From Monosiga brevicollis MX1 (Eukaryota; Opisthokonta; Choanoflagellata; Craspedida; Salpingoecidae), in contig NW_001865046.1 in the NCBI RefSeq assembly GCF_000002865.3, forward strand, positions 941,918 through 1,005,917: a DNA stretch of 64,000 nucleotides, written 5' to 3'. The translations under genes were made by a program, and so were the position numbers. Shown one piece after another: positions 21,603-32,392 of the stretch. How positions within the stretch are numbered: the first letter of the stretch is position 1; each line of letters starts with the position of its first letter. The notes under the pieces are model-generated. The model ran no database searches, was not told the DNA's origin, and saw only the letters and a program-made list of their open reading frames with translations.

Positions 21603-23617
21603 ATGGTCACCGACGCTCTTTCGCGACACAGCGAGGCGGGCAGCCTGGATAGCTCAATGAGCAGCCGTCACGGTCATGCTTCTGTTGCTGCTAGCGACGT
21701 CGTCGCAAGCCACGCCGAGCATCGGCATGCTCCCTGGCCCCTTCATGCTCTCGCGGAAAGGTTGGCGTTGCCGTTGGGTTTTGCTATGCTTCACGGGGGT
21801 GTTCAAAGGCCGACGGACTTGGCACGAGCCAGGCCTTTTGCGATACCTTGGTCTCACTTGCTTCTCTTCTGTCCTTCTTGTGATGGATTGTTTTGCTTGG
21901 GTCCTTTGCCTTGCCGGTAGCGCCCACCCTAATCCCAATGCACAGAGCACCTGTCCCAGCTTGATTCGAAATCGCTTGCGCCTCACCGATGGTTCGTGTC
22001 GGCTTGCCCCTCAAGCCTTGCATACCTGTATTCGCCCCTTCTTTCGCTCTTGCCAAGGCCATACGGGTTGTTTTTTTCGCTCTTGTATCCCTGGTTTTTC
22101 CTCATCCTCTTCCACCTGGTTCACGGCTGGTGAATGTAGGTGTCGCTGATCCTGGATCAGCGCATTTTCAACATCGACGCCGCTCGCGTTCCCTCAGCCC
22201 CGACCACACGCGCACCGGTCTAGCCGCTGCCCTTGACTCGGCTGCGACGGCACAGTCCACGTTCACCATCAACCCCCTCGCCGACTACGACAACCTGCAC
22301 AGCTGCCCGCCTGGCCACGAGACCCCTTACGAAGCCATTCCGCCTCGTCCCAGTCTTGACGCCCGCCTCAACGCCTCCCGTTCGCACGTCGAAACTCCGC
22401 CCCTGCGCCGACAGCATCGACGCCACACTGACCAGGATCTGACATCCCAACGTACCCCCGTGTCTCCCGAGCCCCGCCGCGGCCTCTCGGCCATTCGTGC
22501 CTTCCTGGGTCGGCTTTTGCATACCCACCATCGAACGTCTCCTCATCACGAGTGTGACGACGCTGCCACCGACGAGTACTTGACCGCGAGCTGCTCCAAC
22601 CTCGACCCCGTGGCCTCGACGACTCGCGCTTGCCCCATCCCACATACTGTCAACAGTTTGCCACAACCTCACACACCCAACCCCGCCATGCTCCACCGTC
22701 CGCTTCCCCATCGGCCCGACTCTGTGCTTGCAGATATGGACGATCGCGTGCCCGTCGCCTATGGAAACTGGCGCGATGGTCACAGCCATGCTGCCGAAGT
22801 CAATTTGGACGTCGATGCGGGCAGTGCCTTTAGTGGCCTGGATGAGGGTGATGCCTCGCTGGCTTCGACACGTGCTTCTGCTGAGCTGAACCAGCTCTAC
22901 TCGCGTGTGCACCATCCCGCCACTTCTCCGTCCCCTCGTAGTCGCTTGGCCACCCCCACGCTTGCCCTTGGCGCCGAAGTCGAGGACAACGAGCCCATTG
23001 CAGCGTTGGGCGGCCACCTCCACCGCGCCTCACAATGCTCCAATACGTCGTCCGTTTATGGATTCGGTACCGACAGCAAAGGCTCGTCTCGCCCTGGCTC
23101 CTCCATGGATCCACCGCGCCGAGTCACTCTCTCGGTCGATCGCCAGATGGCCGTGCTTCAGCGTCGTTCAGCCTCGGCCCGTGCCGGTCGTGCGGACGAC
23201 GTGCGCGTGACCCACACGCCCTCGGGGTTTCCCCTGCGCAAGGCCTCGAGTGTTCATGGCCGACCCCAATCCAACAAGCTCAAGCAAGCTCGCGTCGTGT
23301 TTGATGATTCAAACGCCATGAACTCGGCAGACTCGCAGTTGCTGTGCCCACCCTCTTTGCCTTCTCGTCCATGCTCGGGCGAGATGCGCCGCCTCCTTTC
23401 CATGCGCTCCATGGCCTCTGCAACTGGCTTCGAGGAGGCCGATGATACCTATGCCCTTGTCAGCGAGGCGGCTCGGCGCTGGGGCCCGGCAAAGGAGTCG
23501 CTGCGAATGTCGCGGCAGCTGGCGACCGGTACGCGCAGCAGTATGGCCTCGGAACACTCGGATGGCTATGAACCCGTCAGCGACGAGCCACTGGCAGCCA
23601 GCTCGCCCGACTTTTGA
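21603..23617 (+). CDS. Disordered Ser/Pro-rich protein with repeated tyrosine motifs
   Basis: Not recognised. The start ATG at 21603 follows CTACCATC; the first exon (to about 21760, donor GTTGGC) encodes a Ser/His-rich leader. The main exon runs from about 22198 (acceptor CCCTCAG) to the stop at 23617 without a break, about 525 residues in all; the junction between them is tentative and a small exon may be missing. The product lacks any predicted globular domain, is rich in Ser, Pro, Arg and His, and has basic RRxS-like sites (RRSRSLS, QRRSAS, MRRLLS). Eight tyrosines occur in the main exon. Five sit in Y-x-x-hydrophobic or acidic settings: ADYDNLH, TPYEAIP, TDEYLTA, DTYALVS and DGYEPVS. This looks like a phosphorylated scaffold or tail that could dock SH2 or PTB domains, but that is inference. 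Confidence 0.6.
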
Positions 23618-24278
23618 GCGCTTAGCTGCTGCTTGTTGCAAGCCTTCTTGTGCGCCAGCACGCACCATTGAGTGTTGATAAGATAGCCATCATTGTGTAT
23701 TTGTTTATATACGCCCAAGGCGATCAAGAATGTGGTGCCGGCGAGGTCAGGCCAAGAAGGGTCCTCGCTGTCCTCTCACATGCTGTGCATGACCGGCCTA
23801 CTCGGCTTGAAACCACACCCAACTTGTTCTCTCGGATCGTGAAGACCACGGTCAACCTACCCCAGGCTGTTCAGCAGCACAGTCGGTGCTGCTCAGCCTG
23901 GCATTAATCGTTGCCTTGATCCTGATCTTCTCCTTATTTTGTCCATGTTTCCCAGGTTGATCCAGCTCTTTGAGCAAACACATTATCTCTTGTCCTGTAG
24001 TTTAGTTGAGACCAGGGCTGGCTGTGCCTAGACCCTATTTTTTCTTGTTCTCATATCTTTCTTGTCCTTTGACGGCTAGCGACCCGTCTCCCGCCTTGCG
24101 CGTTTGCACCATGTGCAACTACTTGTTCGTGAGAGCCCTTTGGCTATTCTTCTGTCTGATTGCTTCGATTTCATGTTGCCTGACTCCAATTGACTCGATA
24201 AACACGATGAGGGTTCTCTTCAAAATCCACTATGGACTCGATGATAACACAATGAGAGGGGTCTTTGCTCGTGGTCCA
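23618..24278. other. Convergent spacer, nothing recognised
   Basis: Spacer between the 3' ends of the Ser-rich gene and the ASPH-like gene. Frames on both strands are short and compositionally non-coding. Confidence 0.5.
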
Positions 24279-26873
24279 TCACGAAAAGACGGTGGGCTTG
24301 AAAGTCTCTTGCACCGTGAATGGGTGCTCTCGAAGTTGAGGGTGCTCGATCACTAGCTGTAGGTTACGTGGCCGCCAAGCATACAAGTGGTGAGAGACTC
24401 AAGTCCTTCACGATTCCAAACGCCAACGCAAGCGGGTTCTTGCACCTGGAAGACTGTCCGTGGTTGATGGCAGCGGCTCTCAACGTGGTGTTGGTGGGAA
24501 TCGTCGAGAATAAGCACGCTGGCATTTTTCCAGCACCGAACTTGCTCTGCTACCTGTATGGCAGCACAAGCACCGGCCTCACAAGATGCTATTGCAATTG
24601 CTGGCGTGAAGAAGAGAAGTCCGCGAATCGTTGTGTGGGCACTACAGCCAGCCCAAAGGAACGGGGATTGTGCCAACCAACCGTCATCTTTTGGGCTAAG
24701 CGTCAAGAAATCACAAGTTTGATCGGGAGTGGCACAGCGTGGAATCTAATGGAGGGATTGAGGAGGAAAGCCGCCTTGCAAGGGCTGATGGGATATACAG
24801 CATTTTTGGCTAGAAGCTCAGCTTACCTCAAGACCAAGATGAAGCTTCCACCGTGTGTTGGAGCTGCCAAAGTGGGGCAGGATTGTAGCGTGGGGAGCAA
24901 TCCGCGAATAGCTACCTCGCAGTAAGCGCAGGCCGGGAAACTGGTGTCGTTGATGTAAATGAGCCTCAAGGCGCGATTCCAAGCTCGCTTTGAGAGGAGA
25001 TGCAGACAATAACATGTCCAGCGAACCTGAGTCACAAGTGTCTGCATAACAGCACATGCCGCAGGTGCTCGGATGGAGCAGCCGCGTGTATCCAGAGGCT
25101 CCCAGGCAGCAGTCACGTCATATCTTCAATGGGAGTAGAGTGCCGCGAGATTGCGATATGAAGATTGTCAACATGCAGCACACGCTTACCCAGCGGCATG
25201 CCACTATTCCTAGCCCTTTGATTGCTTGATTGAGCCAGCAGACGTACCGCCACCATGATGGAGCTTGCTCCAGGGCGAGACAGTCCTCGTCCGAAAAGAA
25301 AGCGCCCCGACGCCAAAGCGCTCGTGCTTCCCGTCGGAGAGCCGCGTGGTGGCTCTATTAGGCACCCAGGCCGGGGCGATGATCAGAGAACGGAACACAG
25401 TGCCGATGTCCACTCCTGGTGACGGATGACCTTGTCACAGAAAGGGCAAAGCAGGGCTGACCAACCTCGAGCCGTTGGGCAATGGCCTCGAGCCAGGGCT
25501 GGGAAATGTTGAGGCACGGAAAATTTTGGTGTGTGAGTGAGCGGGCCCAGGCGGCACAAACATGGGGCGCGTGGAGATGGAGGAGCATGGGATCGGGCTC
25601 AGCACAAACCGAGGGGGCAGGGAAGGGGTCACTGGAAAGCTCAGGAAAGAACGTGTGGGGGAACTGCCATGCAGAGAGATAGTTGTTTGGTGGCTTGAGG
25701 AGTCGTCGACGCAATGCAGCTGCCTCCTCTTGTAGCAACGCGAGCTCTGTGAAGACAATGCCGAAAAGCGTGATGACATTAAGGCACGAAGAAATGCGGG
25801 CGAGAAGAGGCGATTAGCCGGTGCCCCTTCCCGCAATCATGCTGCAACATTTCTTGCCTCTTGCCAGAGCCTTAAGCAGCCCTTTTATGGATGGCTGACC
25901 TTGGGAATCGGAGTGAGGCGCTGGCCTGCCTTGCAACTGAAGAACCATGGCGCGGAGGACGTGAACAAGCTGGTCCCGAAGTGCATCGGCAGTCTCGGCA
26001 GGGCTGAGACGCGCCAATACACTCGGAGTCTGTGGTATCGATGGTGTTCATTTCATCAAAATCGACATTAGGGCGTCTTGCACAGGAGCTCGCGGGGAAC
26101 CGAGTCTCGAGCGGGCAGGTCCCAGCGCAAGCAAGTACAGCACCCACCGTGCCGAGGCGACCATGAGCAAGAGCTACGTCGTGATCAAGTTGGCAGGCGG
26201 CGGCTCGACTGATAGCCCGGTGTATAAGGGCCCGGGCCTCGTCGCTGAGCTGTGGGCCCAGCAGATCCATGGTCTCACTGAGCCAGGACAGGGCCTCTGT
26301 CGAGCGACCCAAATGCATCAAATCCATGGCAATGTCCAGGCGCTGGGCCAGCTGTCCATAAGCAGAGTCCTGCTGTGTGATCAGCAGATCAACAAACACA
26401 GTAACATGCGCGAGGGCGTGCACGTGAGATCAGCTTGGGTTGCTCGCGCCAACGGCATACACGCGATCCATTACACGACCGGATGTTGGTACAGGGCATC
26501 TTGATGAAGCTCAAGGGCCGTGTTGTGCTCGCGTAAAGCCCGGGCAGCTTGAGCTGTAGCACGCCAGGCAGATGCCGAATAGCCTTGGGTCTGGTTCCAG
26601 ACGCGTAGCTGCTCCATCTGCCGAACTAGCTGCTCGTGGGCCGTAGCTGTAGCCGTCGTTGTAGGTGGGGGGGCCTGCCATAGATAGCCAAGAGGGACGA
26701 GGCCAGCCAGAGGTATAAGTTTGAGAGTCGGCAAGCAACCAAAAGAGAAAACGCAGATCAAAGGCATTTCACCGCCAAGTTTCCAGCTAACCCACCGCCA
26801 CCGTCACCGCTGCCAGGACCAGCATTATCATTCTCAGCGGCAGCAGTAGCCGCCGTCGCCGCAGCACAGCCAT
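24279..26873 (-). CDS. Aspartyl/asparaginyl beta-hydroxylase (ASPH type)
   Basis: 2-oxoglutarate/Fe(II) dioxygenase that hydroxylates Asp/Asn, in animals mainly on EGF-like domains in the ER lumen. Exons 26873-26796, 26674-26480, 26372-26148, 26029-25900, 25746-25466, 25354-25248, 25123-25027, 24940-24827, 24577-24446, 24356-24279 (478 residues, frame kept throughout). The layout matches animal ASPH: a short cytosolic Arg-rich start and signal anchor (MAVLRRRRLLLPLRMIMLVLAA); a TPR-like helical region (residues 35-190); then the catalytic domain with FPGLRLLRGSYSRIAPHATI, LPHFGSSNTRWKLHLGLE, VLILDDSHQHHVES and a C-terminal LVIEHPQL. The two iron ligands are His394 (LPHFG) and His439 (in place of FDDSFEH), and the RWKLHLGL Arg/His for 2-oxoglutarate are present. 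The segment between TPR and catalytic domain is poorly conserved. The exact first donor is uncertain, since three in-phase GTG choices exist. Confidence 0.85.
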
Positions 26874-27257
26874 CGTCAACTGCTTTTAACAGCCAGACAC
26901 AGAAATGCTGACAATGACAATGTAAAAGTACACTCTTTTATTTTAACCTTCACTTGTTCAGGTCTAGAGGTGCAACACGATGCCTTCGCGCGTTGCAAGT
27001 TTGAGGCGGGAAAATTCAATTTGAACGAGACGACCAGAGCTGACCAAAAATACTCAAAAGAAGCTGTCAACCAGTCGTGTGTGGATTTTGGTCCGTTGCG
27101 TCCGCCAACCTTTGTGCCTCTTTTACAGCAACAACAGCAGGAGAATCGGTGGTGCTGTGCAAGCTCCAGCTTGATGCCACCCCACCCCACGCGGACAATC
27201 CGTCGTCGGCTTGAGCTGAGCGTGCACCAAACAGACCGCTTCCCCCAGGCCACCGAC
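26874..27257. promoter_or_regulatory. Short divergent intergenic region
   Basis: At most 384 bp between the divergent ASPH-like and coiled-coil start codons, so both promoters must lie in or next to it. No core element could be named. Confidence 0.4.
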
Positions 27258-30155
27258 ATGGCACTGCCACCAGTTTTCCCCACTCGTGGTGCTCAGATCA
27301 GTGACCATCAGAGGTGCGATCAACCGCATGCCACCACGCTCAGTGACTCCGATTCTTCGGCTATGCTTGCAGCGAGGAGTGGTGCCTCGTGCTAGACACA
27401 CACCTTGGCTCCAACTGTAAACTCACGCAGCCTCTGCATCCGTCTGGCGCTCTTTTTGCTTGCAGTAGCTGTACCAATCTTGCCGACAGATTCATCCTTG
27501 ATGGTCAAGACGCACCGGACGCATCCTTTCGCAGTGTTTCTCCCGATCTTTGCGCCATCACTACCGCGGCGGCAGATTGGGGAGACGACGAAGATTCCTG
27601 CTGGCTTGCTTCCTCGGCCACCTCTTCACCGTCACGAGCCATGGCACCTTCTTCTACAACACAGGGTAGAGTGGGCGCACTCTCCCCCTCGGACCTGGCC
27701 AAAGCCTCGCTTTGTGTGGCTGGGGGAAATGGCCGTCGGCGACGGACGAGCCGGTTCGTGAAACGCCAACACTCTCCCTTGTTCATGAAGATGATCTTCT
27801 CCCCCGACCTTTGAAACTCACGCGACGATATCCCATACAGACGAGGGCCACTGCGCCTGATCCACAACAACACTGAGGCGGGCACTCCACCAGGCAAAGG
27901 CAGTCACGGCACACCCAAAGCCCGGGTTGCCATGACGCCGCGCTCAACAGTGCGCCGCAGATATCGTCGCAACCGCATGTTCTTTGAAGCGCACGCACAA
28001 CACGCCACACCTCGTCCTTCAGCTCCGACTCATCGTTCGCACGCACTGGCTGAGGCGAGCGCCTCTGATTCCGAATATTCCAGCGCGGCGTCCCAGACTC
28101 CACAAGCCTCGACCACCGGTGGCCCCAGAATCGCGAACGCAGGTCAGAGAACAGCCATGCTCTTACAAACACCAGTCTCAGCGGTCGGCACTGGCGTGCC
28201 GTCGAGTACGCTGTCTGCCTGCTCGGACGCCAGCTCCATCGCAAGCCTCGACACATCCAGCCATAGCCGCGCCCTGGCCAGCCCAGCACTGTCGATGGGC
28301 AGCCACGGACCATCTTGGCCTAGTATCACAACCGAGGACGTTGACGTCTGGGAGGACGTGGATGAGCTACTGGAGCAGCCTCATCTTGACAAGGACGGCA
28401 AACGCACGGCGGTCGAGAGCGGTGTATCAAGCGCCGCCTCGAGCGCGCCATCCAGTGCCATCTCGCATCATCGCAAGGGTCGCCGTGTATTGCGAGCGTT
28501 GGCGCACTTTGAGGCCCTGCTCAAGGCCGCAGCTGGAGGCGCTTCCGCGGCTGCTCTCCAGCAAAAGCTGGCCGCTGCTGAAACACCCCGACGACGAACG
28601 CCTCGGCCTTCACCTGGAGCACGGCGCGAAGCGGCTTGGGCGGCAGCACGCCATCGGCTCATGACCGCCAACGATAACCTTGAGGAAGAGCTCGAGGACG
28701 CGTATGACCAGCTGGCCACCACACGCCAGGAGGTCATTCGTGCTGAGCAGCAGCGAGATGCGCTCAATGCCGAGGTGATTGAACTATTTCAGCACGTTCA
28801 GGACCTCGAAGGTGCAGTAGCCCGCGGGGATGAGGAGCGTCGTCAGCTACAAGCTGAGCTGAGTGACGTCACGGCAGAGCTTGTGCAAGTTCAAGCTCAG
28901 CTCGTTGAACAAGAAAGCATCAATCAAAACCTCCGCGCTGAGCAACACCAGCAGCGCCAGCTCCACGTCGAGACCACCCATGAGATATCTCTGGCACGCG
29001 CACAGGAGCAGGACGCCTGGGCCACTGAAATTGCTCGATTGCAGGAGGAGTTGGCCGAGCAGCAGCGAGGGCAAGGTCACATTGCTCACGAACGGGAGGC
29101 TGAAATTGAGGCTTTGACGTTGGCCCAGGATCAGCTTCTGCACGAGCACGAAACTGCCATCGGCAGCTTGAGGGAGGCTTATGAGGCCGAGGTAGCGCGG
29201 TTGCAGCAGCACACGGCAGATTTGGAAGACGAACTGGTCAGCAGTCGGGAGACGGAGGCTCTGTTGCGTCGTCGCATCGATGCTGGCATGGTGACCGGTA
29301 CGTATCTGACGTTGTATAACCACCACGTTTGTCTTGTGTTCGAGTTGGGCATTGGCGTTGGGGTATCGGCCATCTGCTCGCATAATCTTGCATGTGAATC
29401 AACGAGGGAGGTGCCTGATCTCGACTCATCCTTTTGGTAGGCACAGCTCGCTTGGATGCAGCACAGCGGGAACTGGCAGCTTTACGCGATTTGCACACTG
29501 AGCTTCAAAACGCGGCCAAGCAGGGATTTGGGGCGGTTCAAGCCCAATGGCAACAGTTGCAAGGCGCGCTTGTTTCGGTGCTGGAGAGCCCGCACCAGCG
29601 CCGCCAGTTGCTCGACCTGCTCCGCTCAACCACGCAGAACGTGCTCGATCAGGATGCCGCTGCCAAGGTGAGGCGGGGCTGTTAGGTTGTTGCCAGTTGG
29701 CTGCCATGAGGCTGGCTGTGCTGTCCTATGAGCCATCTGTTGCACCTCTTCGCTTCCTCGCTGACAGATGGTGCTCTTTGCTGATAGGTGGCGGGTCGTG
29801 AAAAGGATTGGCTGCTGACGCGCATTGTGGACTTGGAGGGTCGCTATAATCTATTGGAACAGAGCTACATGAGTTCGGTGGTTTTGAACATCAAGCTGCA
29901 TGCCGTGTCCTCGGGCGCGGGCTCGCGCTTTCGGACCCAGGTGCGTCGTACTTTTGTAGGCTAGCGTCATCCAAAGCTCATTCCGTTGAATCGGGTCTGG
30001 TGTGCTGACGCATTGACGCATGGGTGCTGTGCGCATGGCAGGCCTATTCAGCCAACACGTTGTTCACCAAAGCCAAGCTGGAAGGTGTCGCTTTTGTGGA
30101 ATGGCCCAGCTGGGTGGCTGACCTTATTCTAGACACGCGGCAAGATCGGGCATAA
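27258..30155 (+). CDS. Coiled-coil protein with disordered Ser/Pro N-terminus
   Basis: Well-supported exons: 27576-27753, 27841-29297, 29441-29667, 29788-29940, 30042-30155. A first exon starting at ATG 27258 (MALPPVFPTRG) is plausible, but its donor is not settled. Residues before the coil are Ser/Pro/Thr-rich with several S/T-P sites and basic stretches (RRRYRRNRMF). A Gln/Glu/Ala-rich heptad region of roughly 250 residues follows (NLEEELEDAYDQLATTRQEV and on), the signature of a long parallel coiled coil. The last exons form a compact end: REKDWLLTRIVDLEGRYNLL, LNIKLHAVSSGAGSRFRTQ and FVEWPSWVADLILD. I do not recognise the C-terminal segment; a centrosomal, cytoskeletal or Golgi tether is the usual class for such proteins. 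No membrane segment or enzyme motif is present. Confidence 0.72.
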
Positions 30156-30773
30156 GCTTTTGCTTTTTCAACGCCTTTTGGTTTGTGTGTTTTCTTTTTC
30201 CTTTCTTTCTTTTTTTTTTTTTTCTTTTTCTCGGGCTAGTCGTCCCGTGCCAAACGTGCCGAAGGGTTAGGTCGCGCGGCTCGATTGTCTAGGTTTTATC
30301 GTTATACCCGCTTCTTATCGAGGCAAGGCTGATGCTGGGGGACGGGTGCTCGTCTTGTGTCATCCCAGCCAATCGAGCCACAATTTCTTTTCTCTCGGTG
30401 AAGAGTTATTTGGGATTTCATGTCATGTTTGACAATCATTATTATGATGTCCCAGCTTGCAGGTCAAGGGGGCGATGAGGTCAAAGAGTCGATTAAAGGG
30501 GGTTCACTTAAAGAGCAAAAGAAGACGCAGACCAATAAAACCATAAAAGAAACGCTGCGGCAAGTAAGACAAGGACAAGCTCTCCATGCAGAGATTGCAC
30601 GTGATGATCAACACCACGAGGAGAGCCGTTACAAGGTTTCAAAGACCCAGCACGGCCCCGGGCCGTGTGGCTTTGCTACGATGGACAGGCGACAGAAACA
30701 AAGAGAGACGTGCAAGACTCAAGAGTCGGAGAAGAGAAAGTTGGAAACGGCAAACTGATTCGCTTCCCGTCCT
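30156..30773. other. Convergent 3' spacer
   Basis: Spacer between the 3' ends of the coiled-coil and zinc-finger genes. It begins with T-rich sequence (30180-30235) typical of a 3' untranslated end; no coding signal. Confidence 0.5.
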
Positions 30774-32069
30774 CTACTGACAGGCAAATATTCTGGCGGC
30801 GGGGGCACCGGCGTTCATGCTCTGCATGGCGGCAGCGGTGGCGAAGGCGGGAAACTTGAAGTTGGGTGGCATGCTCATCATGGGGCTGGCTTGACTGAGC
30901 ATCATGTTGGCAGTGGGATGCTGTTGTTGTTGTTGCTGCATCGGCGTAACCGGGGCCTGCGAGTGCGTGGCCATGTTCATCCAATTGGCTGGGTTGAACA
31001 TGGCGGGAACGGAGGTGGATGTCGGGGTGACGGCGCCGGCCATGAGGGGCATGGAGTAAACATTGGCTTGGCGCATGGCCATATGCAAGGCGGCCTGTTG
31101 TTGCTGCTGTTGCTGTTGAAGCAGTTGCAGGTTTGCAGGGGTGATGCCTGACTTGGCAGCGGCCATGAGCATGGCCAAGTCGTGCATGGGATGGCTAATG
31201 GGGGAGGGCGCGCCAAAAGGGGCGCCGACTGAGGCTGGTGACGCGGCTTGGGCGGTTGTGTTGGGGGAGTGGATGGCGGCCAGGGCGTCGGCGGGTTTGG
31301 TGCGCTTTGCCGGGGGCTGAGCTTGACTGCCAAAGGCGGACAAGGAGGCCATGGGGTCGGGGATGGAGTTTGAGTTTGCTGTCACGGAAGTGGGGTTGAC
31401 GGCAGTGTTGCGCGCAACGTCAGAGGCCAAAGACGTGATGGGCACTTCCACTTCGTGGCAGATGAGACCCTTGTGCTGGCTAAGTTTCTGGTGCCGGCGC
31501 AGGGAGAAGTAGTGGCTGTAGCGGCGGTGGCAGCCGTCCTGGGTGCATTCAAAGGGGGTGACTTGAAGGTGGGAGAAGAGGTGAATGGTGGTGTTGTCCG
31601 TGCGGGAGAGGTTTTTGGCGCAGATCATGCAGCGGAAGACGTGTTCGTGTTGGCGGCAGTGGGCTGACATGTCACGGAAGGAGGTTGATTCGTAGTGACA
31701 TTCCTGGCAGAGGAAGGGGACGTTGATGAGGTGAAGGTGGCCACTCGTGTCCAGTTTGAGGCGGGGACGGGTGTCCTTGGTGTCAGTTTGCATGATGCAG
31801 GTGCGCATGGAGAGCGTTTCCGAGTCGAGGGCGTCAGCAGCAGCCTTTCGCTTGTTTGATGATGCGCTGCCTTTGTCCTCGGAAGCGGACGTTTCCTGTT
31901 CCTCCTGGCTATGGTCATCATGGTCATGGTCATGGTCGCAGCACGAGGGCGAGTCTGTTGTTGCAGCCCGAGTAGCTGCAGCATCTTGTTCACTGCCTTC
32001 ACTATTGTTGCTGGTCTGGGTCACTGCAGCCGCCAGCGGCTGTTTCGCGGCGGTGGTCTCGCCCGTCAT
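30774..32069 (-). CDS. C2H2 zinc-finger protein with polyglutamine tracts
   Basis: Single uninterrupted exon from ATG 32069 to TAG 30774 (431 residues), unusual in this intron-rich window. Residues 1-110 are low complexity (Ala/Thr, then an Asp-His run DHDHDHDDHS). Three C2H2 fingers follow at about residues 120-210: F-L-C-Q-E-C-x12-H-x3-H, F-R-C-M-I-C-x12-H-x3-H and F-E-C-T-Q-D-G-C-x12-H-x5-H. The linkers are not the TGEKP type. The rest is a disordered Ala/Pro/Met/Gln-rich tail with two polyglutamine runs (encoded by CAA/CAG mixtures) and many Met residues, resembling a transactivation region. Most likely a sequence-specific transcription factor; the targets cannot be inferred. The polyQ runs may vary in length between strains. 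Confidence 0.82.
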   Translation of the reverse strand: MTGETTAAKQPLAAAVTQTSNNSEGSEQDAAATRAATTDSPSCCDHDHDHDDHSQEEQETSASEDKGSASSNKRKAAADALDSETLSMRTCIMQTDTKDTRPRLKLDTSGHLHLINVPFLCQECHYESTSFRDMSAHCRQHEHVFRCMICAKNLSRTDNTTIHLFSHLQVTPFECTQDGCHRRYSHYFSLRRHQKLSQHKGLICHEVEVPITSLASDVARNTAVNPTSVTANSNSIPDPMASLSAFGSQAQPPAKRTKPADALAAIHSPNTTAQAASPASVGAPFGAPSPISHPMHDLAMLMAAAKSGITPANLQLLQQQQQQQQAALHMAMRQANVYSMPLMAGAVTPTSTSVPAMFNPANWMNMATHSQAPVTPMQQQQQQHPTANMMLSQASPMMSMPPNFKFPAFATAAAMQSMNAGAPAARIFACQ

Positions 32070-32353
32070 GGTGAGTGAATGGCGGTCCAAACCGGCGTCC
32101 AACCTTTCTCTTCCTATGCCTCGGGACCGGCAACCAGAGCATGCAAAGCACCTGCACAGAGCGAGAGAGAGAGGGAGAGCGAGAGAGCGAGAGAGGGAGA
32201 GAGGGAAAAGGGGAGAACTTGACGGGAAGGATCTAGTTCAAAAAGAGAAAAAAATGACGCTGCCGTGTGCTAAAGCCCGCGAGCTGCTCCCACAGAGGGA
32301 GAGAGAGATGTGTGAGTGTCTGTGTCGGAGCGCAGAGAGGCCACGCGACAGCG

Positions 32354-32392
<39 letters not shown>

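Noticed and set aside
22220-23023. 267-codon open frame on the minus strand
   Set aside because: Antisense shadow of the Ser/Pro-rich plus-strand exon; codon use and composition favour the plus frame.
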